Position numbers and translations under genes: made by a program. A stretch of 22,638 nucleotides of DNA from DATDDB01 sp035260545 (lineage in GTDB: Bacteria > Pseudomonadota > Gammaproteobacteria > Burkholderiales > Gallionellaceae). Under the pieces are notes generated by a model. The model searched no databases. It had not been told where the DNA came from and saw only the letters and a list, made by a program, of their open reading frames with translations. Numbering within the stretch: position 1 is the first letter of the stretch; the number at the start of each line of letters is the position of its first letter. This document shows positions 8,262 to 15,090 of this stretch, one piece after another. Location of the stretch: NCBI GenBank assembly GCA_035260545.1, contig DATFUZ010000087.1:1-22638 (forward strand). Direction: 5' to 3'.

Positions 8262-8282
8262 GATTCCGCAGCTTGCGGAATC
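8262..8282. promoter_or_regulatory. Perfect 9-bp inverted repeat in divergent control region
   Basis: GATTCCGCA-gct-TGCGGAATC is a perfect palindrome with a 3-nt centre. It lies just upstream of the pump operon start, four bases beyond the 21-bp tandem repeat. It could be a second regulator's operator or a transcript hairpin. No sigma-70 hexamers are convincing nearby. Confidence 0.5.
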
Positions 8283-8440
8283 GATTGGAGTTTTATCCCT
8301 GTCGCCGGGGCATGGCCGGGCGGCTGTCCGCCGCCATGTGCCTGCGCCAACAGGCGCACACGCGTGCCTGCATTTCGGCTACCATCGCCCCAATTGAAAC
8401 CGGGCATCTTGCACCGGTTAGCTGACGTGAACCTGACAAC

Positions 8441-9109
8441 ATGCGAGTCCTGGTCGTTGAAGACGACGCCAAGCTGGGCCGGGCGATGGCGCAATCGCTG
8501 ATCCGCGCCGGCTATGCCTGCGACGTGATGGGTACGGTGGCGCACGCCCTGCACGCGCTCGCGGTGGAGAATTTCGACGCCATCGTGCTCGACCTCGGCC
8601 TGCCCGACGGCGACGGCTACGACGTGGTGCGCCACCTGCGCCGGAGCGGCCAGTTGCTGCCCGTGCTCATCCTCACCGCGCGCGACGCGGTGGAAGACCG
8701 CGTGCAGGGGCTGGACCTCGGCGCCGACGATTATCTGGTGAAGCCGGTCGCCATGCCCGAACTGCACGCGAGATTGCGCGCCCTGATCCGCCGCAGCTCC
8801 GGCATCGGCGCCACCCGCTTCACGATAGGCGCGCTCGAGCTGGACAGCGCCGGCAAGCTCGCCTACGTGGACGGCAATCGCCTGGAGCTTTCCAGCCGCG
8901 AATGGACCGTGCTCGAATACCTGGCCGCGCACGCGCGGCGCATCGTGTCCAAGGAGCAGCTGGTGCAGGCCACGGCAGGCTGGGACCAGGAGCTGAGCAT
9001 CAACGCGATCGAGACCTATGTGCACCGCGTGCGCGGCAAGATAGAGGGCTCCGGCATCGTCATCCGCACCGTGCGCGGACTGGGCTACATGCTGGAGGAG
9101 GGCGGCTGA
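8441..9109 (+). CDS. OmpR/PhoB-family response regulator
   Basis: A 222-residue DNA-binding response regulator. The receiver domain (1-118) has the acidic pocket E7/D8/D9, phospho-acceptor D51 in AIVLDLGLPDGDG, T79 in ILTARD and K101 in YLVKPV. The winged-helix output domain (about 125-219) ends with the usual ETYVHRVRGK and IRTVRGLGYML. It resembles the TctD/QseB subgroup. The ATG at 8441 is preceded by only weak ribosome-binding sequence. It is transcribed divergently from the efflux operon and overlaps the kinase gene start (TGATG), so kinase and regulator are coupled. It likely binds repeats in the 8249-8440 region and activates the pump genes; this is inference from gene order. Confidence 0.95.
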   Translation: MRVLVVEDDAKLGRAMAQSLIRAGYACDVMGTVAHALHALAVENFDAIVLDLGLPDGDGYDVVRHLRRSGQLLPVLILTARDAVEDRVQGLDLGADDYLVKPVAMPELHARLRALIRRSSGIGATRFTIGALELDSAGKLAYVDGNRLELSSREWTVLEYLAAHARRIVSKEQLVQATAGWDQELSINAIETYVHRVRGKIEGSGIVIRTVRGLGYMLEEGG

Positions 9110-10479
9110 TGGGCATGTACACCCTGCGGCGCAGGCTGTTCAAGCGGCTGCTGTGGCCGCTCATCCCCATTCTGCTGGTCGGCGCGGTGTTCGCCTACCT
9201 GTTCGCCCTGCACGCCGCCATGACCGCCTACGACTTCGGCCTGCTCAACGACGCGGTGGATCTCTCGCGCCAGGTCGCGGTGCGGCAGGGGCGATTGTCC
9301 ATCGACCTGCCGCTGGCCGCGCAGGAAATGCTGCAGGTGAACAACCAGGACCGCGAGACCTACGCCGCATGGGACGAATCGGGCATGCTCTTCTCCGGCA
9401 ACCCCAAGCTGCTGCAGTTGCGCGAGCCCATCATAGGCAACAACCATCGCTTTGCCGACCTGGCGCTGGACGGCGAGGAGAACCGCGCCGTCATCCTGCG
9501 CCAGTGGATGCGGGGCAAGGTGTATTACATCGCCGTCTCGCAAACTCTGCGCGGGCGCAACCTGGTGAGCGGCAGCACCTTCGCCGGCATCGTCTTTCCC
9601 GAAGCGCTGATCGCCTTCGTTTCCATCGCGGTGATCCTGCTCGGCGTGCGGCGCGGCCTCTCGCCGGTGGAGGCCCTGCGCGACGAGATCGCCAGCCGCT
9701 CCTCCGACGACCTGCGCCCGATCGAGGAAACCTCCGCGCCTTCCGAGCTGGCCCCCATCATCCACGGCATCAACGAACTCTTCGCGCATCTCAGCAGCGC
9801 CTTCGCAGGCCACCGCCGCTTCATCGCCGACGCCGCTCACCAGCTGCGCACCCCGCTCGCCGCCATGAGCAGCCAGATCGAGGTCGCCCTGGAGGAAACG
9901 CCGAAAGACATCAACGCCACCCTGCGCGAACTGCTGGAAACCGCGCAGCGCACCACCCACCTCTCCAACCAGCTTCTGTCGCTGGCGCGGCTGGAGCACA
10001 CCGAAACGGCCATGCTCGACGTGGCCAGCGTCGACCTGCACCAGGTCTTCCTCGAAACCTCCGCCGACTTCGTCTCGCTCGCCGCGCGCAAGGGCGTGGA
10101 GATAAACTTCGACCTGCCGCCGCTCAGGATACGGGGCAGCGCGCTGATGCTGCGCGAACTGCTCGCCAACCTGCTCGACAACGCCGTGCGCTACACGCCC
10201 GCGGGCGGCAAGGTGGATGTCACGCTGCAGGGCGGCAATGGCGTGATCCTGCTCACCATGGAAAACGACGGCCCCGCCGTGCCGCACGAGGAACTGGAAA
10301 AACTTGGCACGCCCTTCCACCGCCTGCCTTCCAGCGATCCCGGCGGCTGCGGGCTGGGCCTCGCCATCGTCAGGGAGATTGCGCGCATCCACGGCGCCGA
10401 AGTGGCCTTCGGCCATGGTGCGAACGGGGCGGGCCTGCGGGTGCAGGTGCGGTTCCATGCGGCGGCCGGCGGCGCGTGA
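9109..10479 (+). CDS. Sensor histidine kinase, TctE/QseC-like
   Basis: A 456-residue membrane kinase. TM1 lies at about 12-35 and TM2 at about 160-180, with a periplasmic segment between them that looks like a 2CSK_N-type sensor domain. The HisKA box FIADAAHQLRTPLAAM has the phospho-acceptor H244. The N-box is LLANLLDNAVRYTP (351-364), the phenylalanine box is TPFHRL and the glycine box is GCGLGLAIVREIA (413-425). All catalytic motifs look intact. The ATG at 9109 overlaps the regulator's TGA, so I place the start here although the frame is open further upstream. The periplasmic part shows no cysteine or His/Met-rich metal site, so the signal cannot be read from sequence. The divergent efflux operon is its probable target. 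Confidence 0.95.
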   Translation: MGMYTLRRRLFKRLLWPLIPILLVGAVFAYLFALHAAMTAYDFGLLNDAVDLSRQVAVRQGRLSIDLPLAAQEMLQVNNQDRETYAAWDESGMLFSGNPKLLQLREPIIGNNHRFADLALDGEENRAVILRQWMRGKVYYIAVSQTLRGRNLVSGSTFAGIVFPEALIAFVSIAVILLGVRRGLSPVEALRDEIASRSSDDLRPIEETSAPSELAPIIHGINELFAHLSSAFAGHRRFIADAAHQLRTPLAAMSSQIEVALEETPKDINATLRELLETAQRTTHLSNQLLSLARLEHTETAMLDVASVDLHQVFLETSADFVSLAARKGVEINFDLPPLRIRGSALMLRELLANLLDNAVRYTPAGGKVDVTLQGGNGVILLTMENDGPAVPHEELEKLGTPFHRLPSSDPGGCGLGLAIVREIARIHGAEVAFGHGANGAGLRVQVRFHAAAGGA

Positions 10480-10596
10480 CGCCTGAGCGCAGGTAACGGG
10501 GCAGGGGGGCGAAGGCGCGGACGCCGCCAAGCGCTGCTTCAACACTATCGGGCAAATGTGGTGCAAGCGGCTGCCATTGCGCCTCGCCGCGAATAC

Positions 10597-10626
10597 TTGA
10601 CAATGCTTCTCCGGCATGGGTAGGAT
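10597..10626 (+). promoter_or_regulatory. Sigma-70-type promoter for the 10714-11471 unit
   Basis: A perfect -35 hexamer TTGACA (10597-10602) is followed by an 18-base spacer and a -10-like TAGGAT (10621-10626). The predicted transcription start, about 10633, leaves an 80-nt leader before the ATG at 10714. Confidence 0.6.
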
Positions 10627-10654
10627 GGGGCCGCATCCCTGCTTTATCCGGCGC

Positions 10655-10684
10655 GTACGCGCGCTCCGCACTGCGCGTACTTTT
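10655..10684 (+). promoter_or_regulatory. Terminator-like hairpin in the 5' leader of 10714
   Basis: GTACGCGC (10655-10662) and GCGCGTAC (10673-10680) form a perfect 8-bp stem with a 10-nt loop, immediately followed by TTTT. It lies between the promoter and the AAGGAG ribosome-binding site. It could be an attenuator of the downstream unit or a terminator for read-through from the kinase gene. Confidence 0.45.
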
Positions 10685-10713
10685 CAGGTTTATTCGCCGC
10701 AAGGAGAATAATC

Positions 10714-11061
10714 ATGAAGACCAGGATTTCCCTGTTTGTTTTTGCCGCCCTGCTGTCTGCCTGCAGTGCGGCTTTTGCCGCAGAGCCGCAGGGCAGCATC
10801 GTCATCCTCGAACCCGCGGATGGCGCCGTCGTTCCCACCCACACGCCGGTCACCGTCAAGTGGCAAGCCGTATGGGGCCCCGACGGCAACCACCTCCACC
10901 TCTATATGGACTATCGCATGATGGACATCGAGCGCGCGGCCGACGGCAGCGACACCATACGCATTCTGTTTGCCGGCAAGCACAAGATCTGCCTGGCCAT
11001 CGAGACGGCCTGGCATTTCCCCACCGGCGTCCGCAAATGCATAGAGGTGACGGCAAAATGA
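10714..11061 (+). CDS. Small exported, possibly lipoprotein, beta-rich protein
   Basis: A 115-residue protein with a strong AAGGAG ribosome-binding site. The signal peptide MKTRISLFVFAALLSAC contains a lipobox-like LSAC with Cys17; conventional cleavage after AFA (residue 22) is also possible. The mature part begins with GSIVILEPADGAVVPTHTPV, an Ig/FN3-like opening strand pattern. A central GNHLHLYMD and a closing IRILFAGKHKICLAIE follow, recalling the layout of DUF4399-type proteins, though that assignment is weak. Two later cysteines (KICLAI, RKCIEV) may form a disulfide. Its stop overlaps the start of the membrane-protein gene (ATGA), so the two are translationally coupled and probably act together at the membrane. 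Function is unknown. Confidence 0.7.
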   Translation: MKTRISLFVFAALLSACSAAFAAEPQGSIVILEPADGAVVPTHTPVTVKWQAVWGPDGNHLHLYMDYRMMDIERAADGSDTIRILFAGKHKICLAIETAWHFPTGVRKCIEVTAK

Positions 11062-11471
11062 GCATGACGCAGAACCTGCTGTATGCCGCGGTGCAGGTCG
11101 CACACAATTTCGGCGCGGTGTCCGCGGTGGGCGGCTCGGCCGCCGGCTGGGCCCTGAAAGACACCGCCCGGCGGCGCAAACTGGCCTGGCTCACCTCCGC
11201 AGGGTGGCTCACGCAGGCGCTGAGCGGCGCCGCCTTCGGCGCGGTGAGCTATGCCTACTACCATCGTTTCCCCGACCTGGGCGAGATCCCCATCGGCGCG
11301 CTGGTAATCAAGATGACCTGCGTGGCCGCGGCGCTGCTGCTGTTCGCCTACTACATCCTGCGGGCCAGGCGCCGGTCCGGCGAAACGCGCGCCACCTTCG
11401 TGTGGCCGGTCTCGCTCGTCCTCGCCGCAACCGCGCTCACCGCCGCCGCCGTGCTGCGCTGGTTTTCCTGA
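11058..11471 (+). CDS. Four-helix integral membrane protein of unknown function
   Basis: A 137-residue protein with four predicted transmembrane helices at about 8-33, 43-66, 77-101 and 113-134. Positively charged loops RRRK and RARRR place both termini on one side. His16 lies within helix 1 (VQVAHNFGAV) and a second histidine follows helix 2 (YAYYHRFPDLGEIP). Intramembrane histidine recalls CopD-like or haem-binding helix bundles, but I cannot assign a family. The ATG at 11058 overlaps the upstream TGA, with AGGTGA as ribosome-binding site. It forms a two-gene unit with the exported protein at 10714. No transporter or redox motif is otherwise visible. Confidence 0.75.
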   Translation: MSMTQNLLYAAVQVAHNFGAVSAVGGSAAGWALKDTARRRKLAWLTSAGWLTQALSGAAFGAVSYAYYHRFPDLGEIPIGALVIKMTCVAAALLLFAYYILRARRRSGETRATFVWPVSLVLAATALTAAAVLRWFS

Positions 11472-11809
11472 TGCCGCGGATCAGGGGAAGGCGCGGCGCC
11501 GGGGTGCTGGCATTGGCGGCTGTCTCAGCGGGCCGGTATGACGTCCGTAATGCGCTCGTTACCTGACCTTTGAGGTAGCGCGTGTGACTGCCGGGGTGTG
11601 CCCATATCCGCCATGGGGAACCGTTAACACGTTGCGCAATAGCGGCCACTTTTGTCGGTTGGTCGGAGCGCAGCGATACCCAACAGGCACGTCGAGAATG
11701 ATGGGTATCGCTACGCTCCACCCATCCTTGCTGATCTGGGAGCAGGAAGCCGACCCGCGCGCAATGTGACGGTGAAGACAGTTGGCCGCGAGCGCGATTG
11801 CGTCAGGGA
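11472..11809. other. Intergenic stretch, apparently non-coding apart from a decayed REP pair
   Basis: No convincing gene is seen between the membrane protein gene and the TusA-like locus. The open frames here are read-through of REP sequence, for example peptides containing RSDTH and WVSLRSDQPT. The only structure recognised is the inverted REP pair at 11655-11728. Confidence 0.5.
11655..11728. repeat. Decayed inverted pair of REP elements
   Basis: The left arm carries GGAGCGCAGCGATACCC (11664-11681) and the right arm its near-complement GGGTATCGCTACGCTCC (11703-11719), separated by about 20 bases. The same core occurs in the intact pair at 12474-12552, but the GTAG heads are missing here, so it is probably a degenerate copy. 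Confidence 0.75.
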
Positions 11810-11983
11810 TTATTGCCGTTTGCTAGCCGTCGGCGGCCATTTAACCGTTACCCCGAGAGCCAGCGTTACACGAAGCGAATTGTCCGCCTGGGCGACCCGC
11901 GCCTGAAGCCATCGGCCATTATTGGCGGAGAGCCAGATCTCGCTATAAGCTAGAAGTCGCGCCGGCGGACGCCACCTGCGCAT
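11810..11983 (-). CDS. Possible 57-residue ORF coupled to the TusA-like gene
   Basis: The TusA-like stop codon overlaps this ATG (TAATG), the usual mark of translational coupling. The frame then runs 57 codons to a TAA at 11810-11812. The predicted peptide starts MRRWRPPARLLAYSEIWLSA, is basic, and ends in a TLALGVTVKW beta-like strand. It has no recognisable family and may be a chance ORF or a decayed gene end. Confidence 0.2.
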   Translation of the reverse strand: MRRWRPPARLLAYSEIWLSANNGRWLQARVAQADNSLRVTLALGVTVKWPPTASKRQ

Positions 11984-12276
11984 TACTTGCGAACTTCTAT
12001 AACCCAGATTCCGCCCCTGGATGATGTGGCAAGGTGCTCAATGGAGCGTGCTTTGCACCATGCGCCAACGTCGTCCTCGCAGGGCGGATAGCTGATAAGT
12101 AGCTGCGCGGTTGTGCCGAAGGGCAATGCCTCGACTGCCTTGTTGATGGCAAGCAGATAGCCAGGGCAAGTTTGGTCGCGGACGTCGATTGTGGCAATAC
12201 CGTCATGCATGAGCACTGAATTGGCCCTGATCGCTGACGGTTCTTTCGGCTTTCGTACAAAGGGCCAAAATCCCAT
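11983..12276 (-). CDS. TusA/SirA-family sulfur-carrier-like protein
   Basis: A 97-residue protein. I chose the ATG at 12276 (MGFWPFVRKPK), which has a strong AAGGAGGT ribosome-binding site. After a 30-residue N-terminal extension the domain reads ATIDVRDQTCPGYLLAINKAVEALP. This is the TusA fold's first strand and the CPxx motif at the start of helix 1, with the active-site cysteine; the usual CPxP is CPGY here. The rest (AQLLISYPPCEDDVGAWCKARSIEHL and a final WVIEVRK strand) keeps the TusA pattern with two extra cysteines. Family members pass persulfide sulfur or regulate redox steps. No sulfur-oxidation genes are nearby, so the role is open. A half-REP abuts its ribosome-binding region. Confidence 0.78.
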   Translation of the reverse strand: MGFWPFVRKPKEPSAIRANSVLMHDGIATIDVRDQTCPGYLLAINKAVEALPFGTTAQLLISYPPCEDDVGAWCKARSIEHLATSSRGGIWVIEVRK

Positions 12277-12293
12277 GACTAACCTCCTTATTT

Positions 12294-12311
12294 GCGCTCC
12301 ACCCACCTTAC
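12294..12311 (-). repeat. Half REP element touching the TusA-like leader
   Basis: On the minus strand GTAAGGTGGGTGGAGCGC matches the left half of the 12474-12552 REP arm (GTAGGxTGGGTGGAGCGC). The second half is missing. It ends only a few bases upstream of the AAGGAGGT ribosome-binding site. Confidence 0.6.
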
Positions 12312-12332
12312 GCGCTTCGAATGTTAGGCTTC

Positions 12333-12435
12333 GTTATGTCGGCTCGTGGGACCATCCGGTCCTCTCGTCGGTGGCTGCTTCACCACCTTAACCTGCCGCA
12401 TTGTAGCTCAGCGCCTGGCAGTCGGTACGGTGCCC
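12333..12435 (+). repeat. ~100-bp structured dispersed repeat, copy B
   Basis: Second copy of the repeat first seen at 1304-1404. It begins GTTATGTC, shared with copy C, and ends GTACGGTGCCC. Both hairpins (GGACC/GGTCC and GGTGG/CCACC) and the CACCTTAACCTGCCGCATTG block are present. It starts 57 bases upstream of the TusA-like start codon, close to the distance seen for copy A. Confidence 0.85.
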
Positions 12436-12473
12436 TCAAGAGACATTTCGTCTTCGAGGATGCCGACATTTTT

Positions 12474-12552
12474 GTAGGATGGGTGGAGCGCAGCGATACC
12501 CATCAATATCGGCAGCCACCCGGTGGGTATCGCTGCGCTCCACCCACCCTAC
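12474..12552. repeat. Inverted pair of intact REP elements (BIME-like)
   Basis: Two 31-nt arms (12474-12504 and 12522-12552) are complementary apart from two positions and are separated by 17 bases. Each arm starts, on its own strand, with GTAG followed by an inner stem GATGGGT...ACCCATC (or variant). This is the architecture of REP doublets mobilised by RAYT transposases. Confidence 0.88.
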
Positions 12553-12689
12553 GCGCGCTGACCGGGATGCATTGGTTAGAGACCGGATATACGTGAGCAG
12601 TCGAACCTACCAGCCGCAAAACGGATTGCTTGCAAACGAGGTGGAGTCCATATACGGACGTTACGTCTCATGAAAGCGGGCATGCAAAC

Positions 12690-14135
12690 TTATTTGGCCC
12701 CGCAGGTCGTTTTGCTGAATTGCTGGTAAGAAACGCCTTTGCCATTGCACCATGCCAGACAGGACTGATTGAATCCTGCCTGGTTGTAGCCCGGCTGATT
12801 CGATATATAGGTAAGTTGCGTCATGTCGCTGTGCGAGCTGAACACGCCAGCTGGATTGGAATATTCTTCACATCCTTGCTCATGTGCGAGTTGTGATTTG
12901 CAGCTCTCCATCCCCTTTTCATAAACCCACTGGCAAAGATCGTCAGAAAGCGGCTTGCCCTTTTCCGAGTATATATGCACCGTCAGCTTGCCCGAATCGA
13001 GTTCCGCCACCTTTTTGTCTCCGCCGATATAGCCCAGGTCCACGAATATCCTGCCCTTCTTGTCCATCCATTTCTTGAGTCCATCCGTGTCCGGCGTATC
13101 TGCTACAAAATCAGGATCGGTCAGCACTTCGGTTTGCGAAGGAGAGCGGATGACAAGAAAGTACAACGGACTGTCCGGTGTCCCGGAGCCGCCGGCATTT
13201 GAACCGATCAAAATGACATCGGCAGCTTCTGTCCGGAAGTATCCGCTCATGGAGAAGTACATACCATCGTCGCCCTTAAAGACAACCTTTCCATTGAGCA
13301 TGATGGTGCTGGCTGGCAGGCCATCGTCCGTAGTAACCAGTAGCGCCTTGCCAAATCGCGTTGCCTGGACACTGAAAACTTGAATGCCCCCCGAGGTATC
13401 CATGTCGATGGAAAAATTGATATTCCGATACAGATCCGCGGCCTTCGCTGCTGCCGTATTCTTCTCCCATGCTACACCGCGGTCGATATAATTGTTGGGG
13501 TCTGCCAGGTTTATATTGATGGCGGCTTGATAATCTTTCAGGGCCTGTGCATAGTTGCCCTGTAATTTTGATGCAAGCCCAAGGTTGTAATAGGCGCGCG
13601 CAAGGCCGGGATCAAGTGCGATGGCCTTGTTGGAATCGGCAATAGCCTGGTCCAGCCTTCCCATCAGGCCATAGGCGGCAGCCCGCTTTGCGTAGACCGC
13701 TGCATGAAAAGCTTGGGGCGACGCCATGTCCGATGGCAGCGCAAGTGCGCCGGTGTAATCCTTTATTGCCTGGTCGTATTGCCCGGCGGTTATGTAGAAA
13801 TCTCCCCGAATGACCCGGTTGTCGCCCCATTTCGGGTCGGCATCGATTGCCGCGCCGGCATCGGCAATGGCTTTGCTGTAGTCCTTCTTCGCATACCACG
13901 CTTCCGCACGCACCATGTACATTCTCGCTACATACCTGTCGGTCCGTGTCGCATTCTTGAGTGCCGCGCTACATTCCCTGATCGCATAATCTGCATCAGC
14001 GGGCCTGACCTTCCCATTGTCCAATTTTGGCAATTCGAGACAATTATTTTCATTCTGCGATCCGGCAAGCGCACCGCCGGAGATCATGCCAAAACATAGC
14101 GCAGCCGCAAACGCGCGCGCAGCAAACCAATTCAT
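12690..14135 (-). CDS. Exported TPR-repeat protein with cysteine-rich C-terminal domain
   Basis: A 481-residue protein from the ATG at 14135 (MNWFAARAF), which has GAGG about nine bases upstream; a TTG five codons earlier is less likely. The signal peptide ends near residue 25 (GGALAG). About four TPRs follow at about 70-103, 104-137, 145-177 and 179-212, with typical endings such as AIDADPKW and AIALDPGL. From about 240 onward is an unrecognised beta-rich domain (VQATRFGKALLVTTDDGLPA, KGRIFVDLGYIGGDKKVAEL). The last 90 residues contain several cysteines (DLCQW, ESCKS, QGCEEY, SCLAWCNGKG, TTCGAK), suggesting disulfides in the periplasm. The gene looks AT-richer than its surroundings. Together with the upstream gene it is bracketed by repeat copies B and C. 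Function unknown. Confidence 0.72.
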   Translation of the reverse strand: MNWFAARAFAAALCFGMISGGALAGSQNENNCLELPKLDNGKVRPADADYAIRECSAALKNATRTDRYVARMYMVRAEAWYAKKDYSKAIADAGAAIDADPKWGDNRVIRGDFYITAGQYDQAIKDYTGALALPSDMASPQAFHAAVYAKRAAAYGLMGRLDQAIADSNKAIALDPGLARAYYNLGLASKLQGNYAQALKDYQAAININLADPNNYIDRGVAWEKNTAAAKAADLYRNINFSIDMDTSGGIQVFSVQATRFGKALLVTTDDGLPASTIMLNGKVVFKGDDGMYFSMSGYFRTEAADVILIGSNAGGSGTPDSPLYFLVIRSPSQTEVLTDPDFVADTPDTDGLKKWMDKKGRIFVDLGYIGGDKKVAELDSGKLTVHIYSEKGKPLSDDLCQWVYEKGMESCKSQLAHEQGCEEYSNPAGVFSSHSDMTQLTYISNQPGYNQAGFNQSCLAWCNGKGVSYQQFSKTTCGAK

Positions 14136-14230
14136 GGCCTTATCCCTCAAGGGTTACGATCCGCTTCTGGAAATGCCGCATGCCCGCTCCTGGGACAGCT
14201 CGGTCATCGCGCATATTTCCGCTTTGCTGC

Positions 14231-14983
14231 TTATTCGCAGACTTGAGCAGCCTGCTTCTTGATTTCTTTTGCAACTTCCATATCCGCGACATCGCGTTGC
14301 GTAAGGGAAGTGCCGGCCGGCGCTGCTTCCCCGTGGAATACATAGGTCCCCTCCAGCTCTAGCAGCGTATGGCTGTATACGAGTTGGCTGTTCCAATCCT
14401 CTGGCGTGAATTTGAACGCCTTGTGCTGGGCATCGATGAAGACAACGAGTCGTATTTTTCTACCCGAATCCTTGGGGGAAAATACATTTATATCCTGCGA
14501 AGTTAAACCCGGCGACCGGAACAGTGTGCCAACGACCGTCATTCGGTATGTTAATGCGAAATTTCCGCTTTCGAATGCCACTTGCTCAAGAGCGACTTGA
14601 GGACACATCTCATAAATTTGGTAATAGGTATGCCCTGAATCTGTCCAACGAGGACTCTTAACGTTTTCGCAGCTATACCCTATCCCGTCCGCATCAACCC
14701 AGTGTTCCATTATGGTGTCCCAATCCGGGTAACCGCCGCACCAATACCCATCGAGATAATGCTGCATGAACTTATGCCCGACACTAGCCGCCTCTTTGAA
14801 ATGCTGTTTTTCGGCAAGGGACAATTTGCCAACGTCACTTTTAGCATTTGCGGATAGCTGCACCGAGATGGGGAAATCCTTCTCAAAATCCGTGGGAATA
14901 CCCTCTGGATCAATGTCCGCAGCAGCCCCGCTGGAAAGCAGGATCGCTGCCATAAGGTAGATAATTAGCACGCCGAATTTCAT
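14231..14983 (-). CDS. Exported protein of unknown function
   Basis: A 250-residue protein with a strong GGAGGGGG ribosome-binding site directly upstream of the ATG. The signal peptide MKFGVLIIYLMAAILLSSG ends near AAA-D. The mature part contains four cysteines (YWCGGYPDW, YSCENV, EMCPQV and the terminal VCE) and a hydrophobic-polar pattern LVVFIDAQHKAFKFTPEDWN. It ends in a charged helical tail (MEVAKEIKKQAAQ). I do not recognise a family. It lies 95 bases upstream of the TPR protein gene on the same strand and probably shares its transcript. Both are exported, cysteine-containing and AT-richer than neighbours, so a joint periplasmic role and joint acquisition are plausible. Confidence 0.65.
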   Translation of the reverse strand: MKFGVLIIYLMAAILLSSGAAADIDPEGIPTDFEKDFPISVQLSANAKSDVGKLSLAEKQHFKEAASVGHKFMQHYLDGYWCGGYPDWDTIMEHWVDADGIGYSCENVKSPRWTDSGHTYYQIYEMCPQVALEQVAFESGNFALTYRMTVVGTLFRSPGLTSQDINVFSPKDSGRKIRLVVFIDAQHKAFKFTPEDWNSQLVYSHTLLELEGTYVFHGEAAPAGTSLTQRDVADMEVAKEIKKQAAQVCE

Positions 14984-15090
14984 TTCCCCCTCCCGCCGTT
15001 TGCGAAAATCTCGTGCATATATCTCTTACGATGATGCCGATCTTCTTGCATTCGTACTTGATGCGCTCTCCTTAAATTGGAGGCCGCTCA

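Noticed and set aside
8249..9025. Upstream extension of the outer-membrane-factor frame
   Set aside because: It overlaps the response-regulator gene antisense and lacks a signal peptide; the lipoprotein signal begins at 8248.
10500..10540. GC-rich inverted bases after the kinase gene as terminator
   Set aside because: Pairing is short and there is no T-tract; only the hairpin at 10655-10684 has terminator features.
11437..11721. Minus-strand 94-codon ORF in the 11472-11809 gap
   Set aside because: Its N-terminal part (MERSDTHHSRR) is translated REP sequence and the rest has no protein character.
12475..12552. Inverted REP pair as a Rho-independent terminator for the TPR gene
   Set aside because: The gene on that strand ends at 12690, over 130 bases away, there is no T-tract, and the GTAG-headed doublet structure explains it better.
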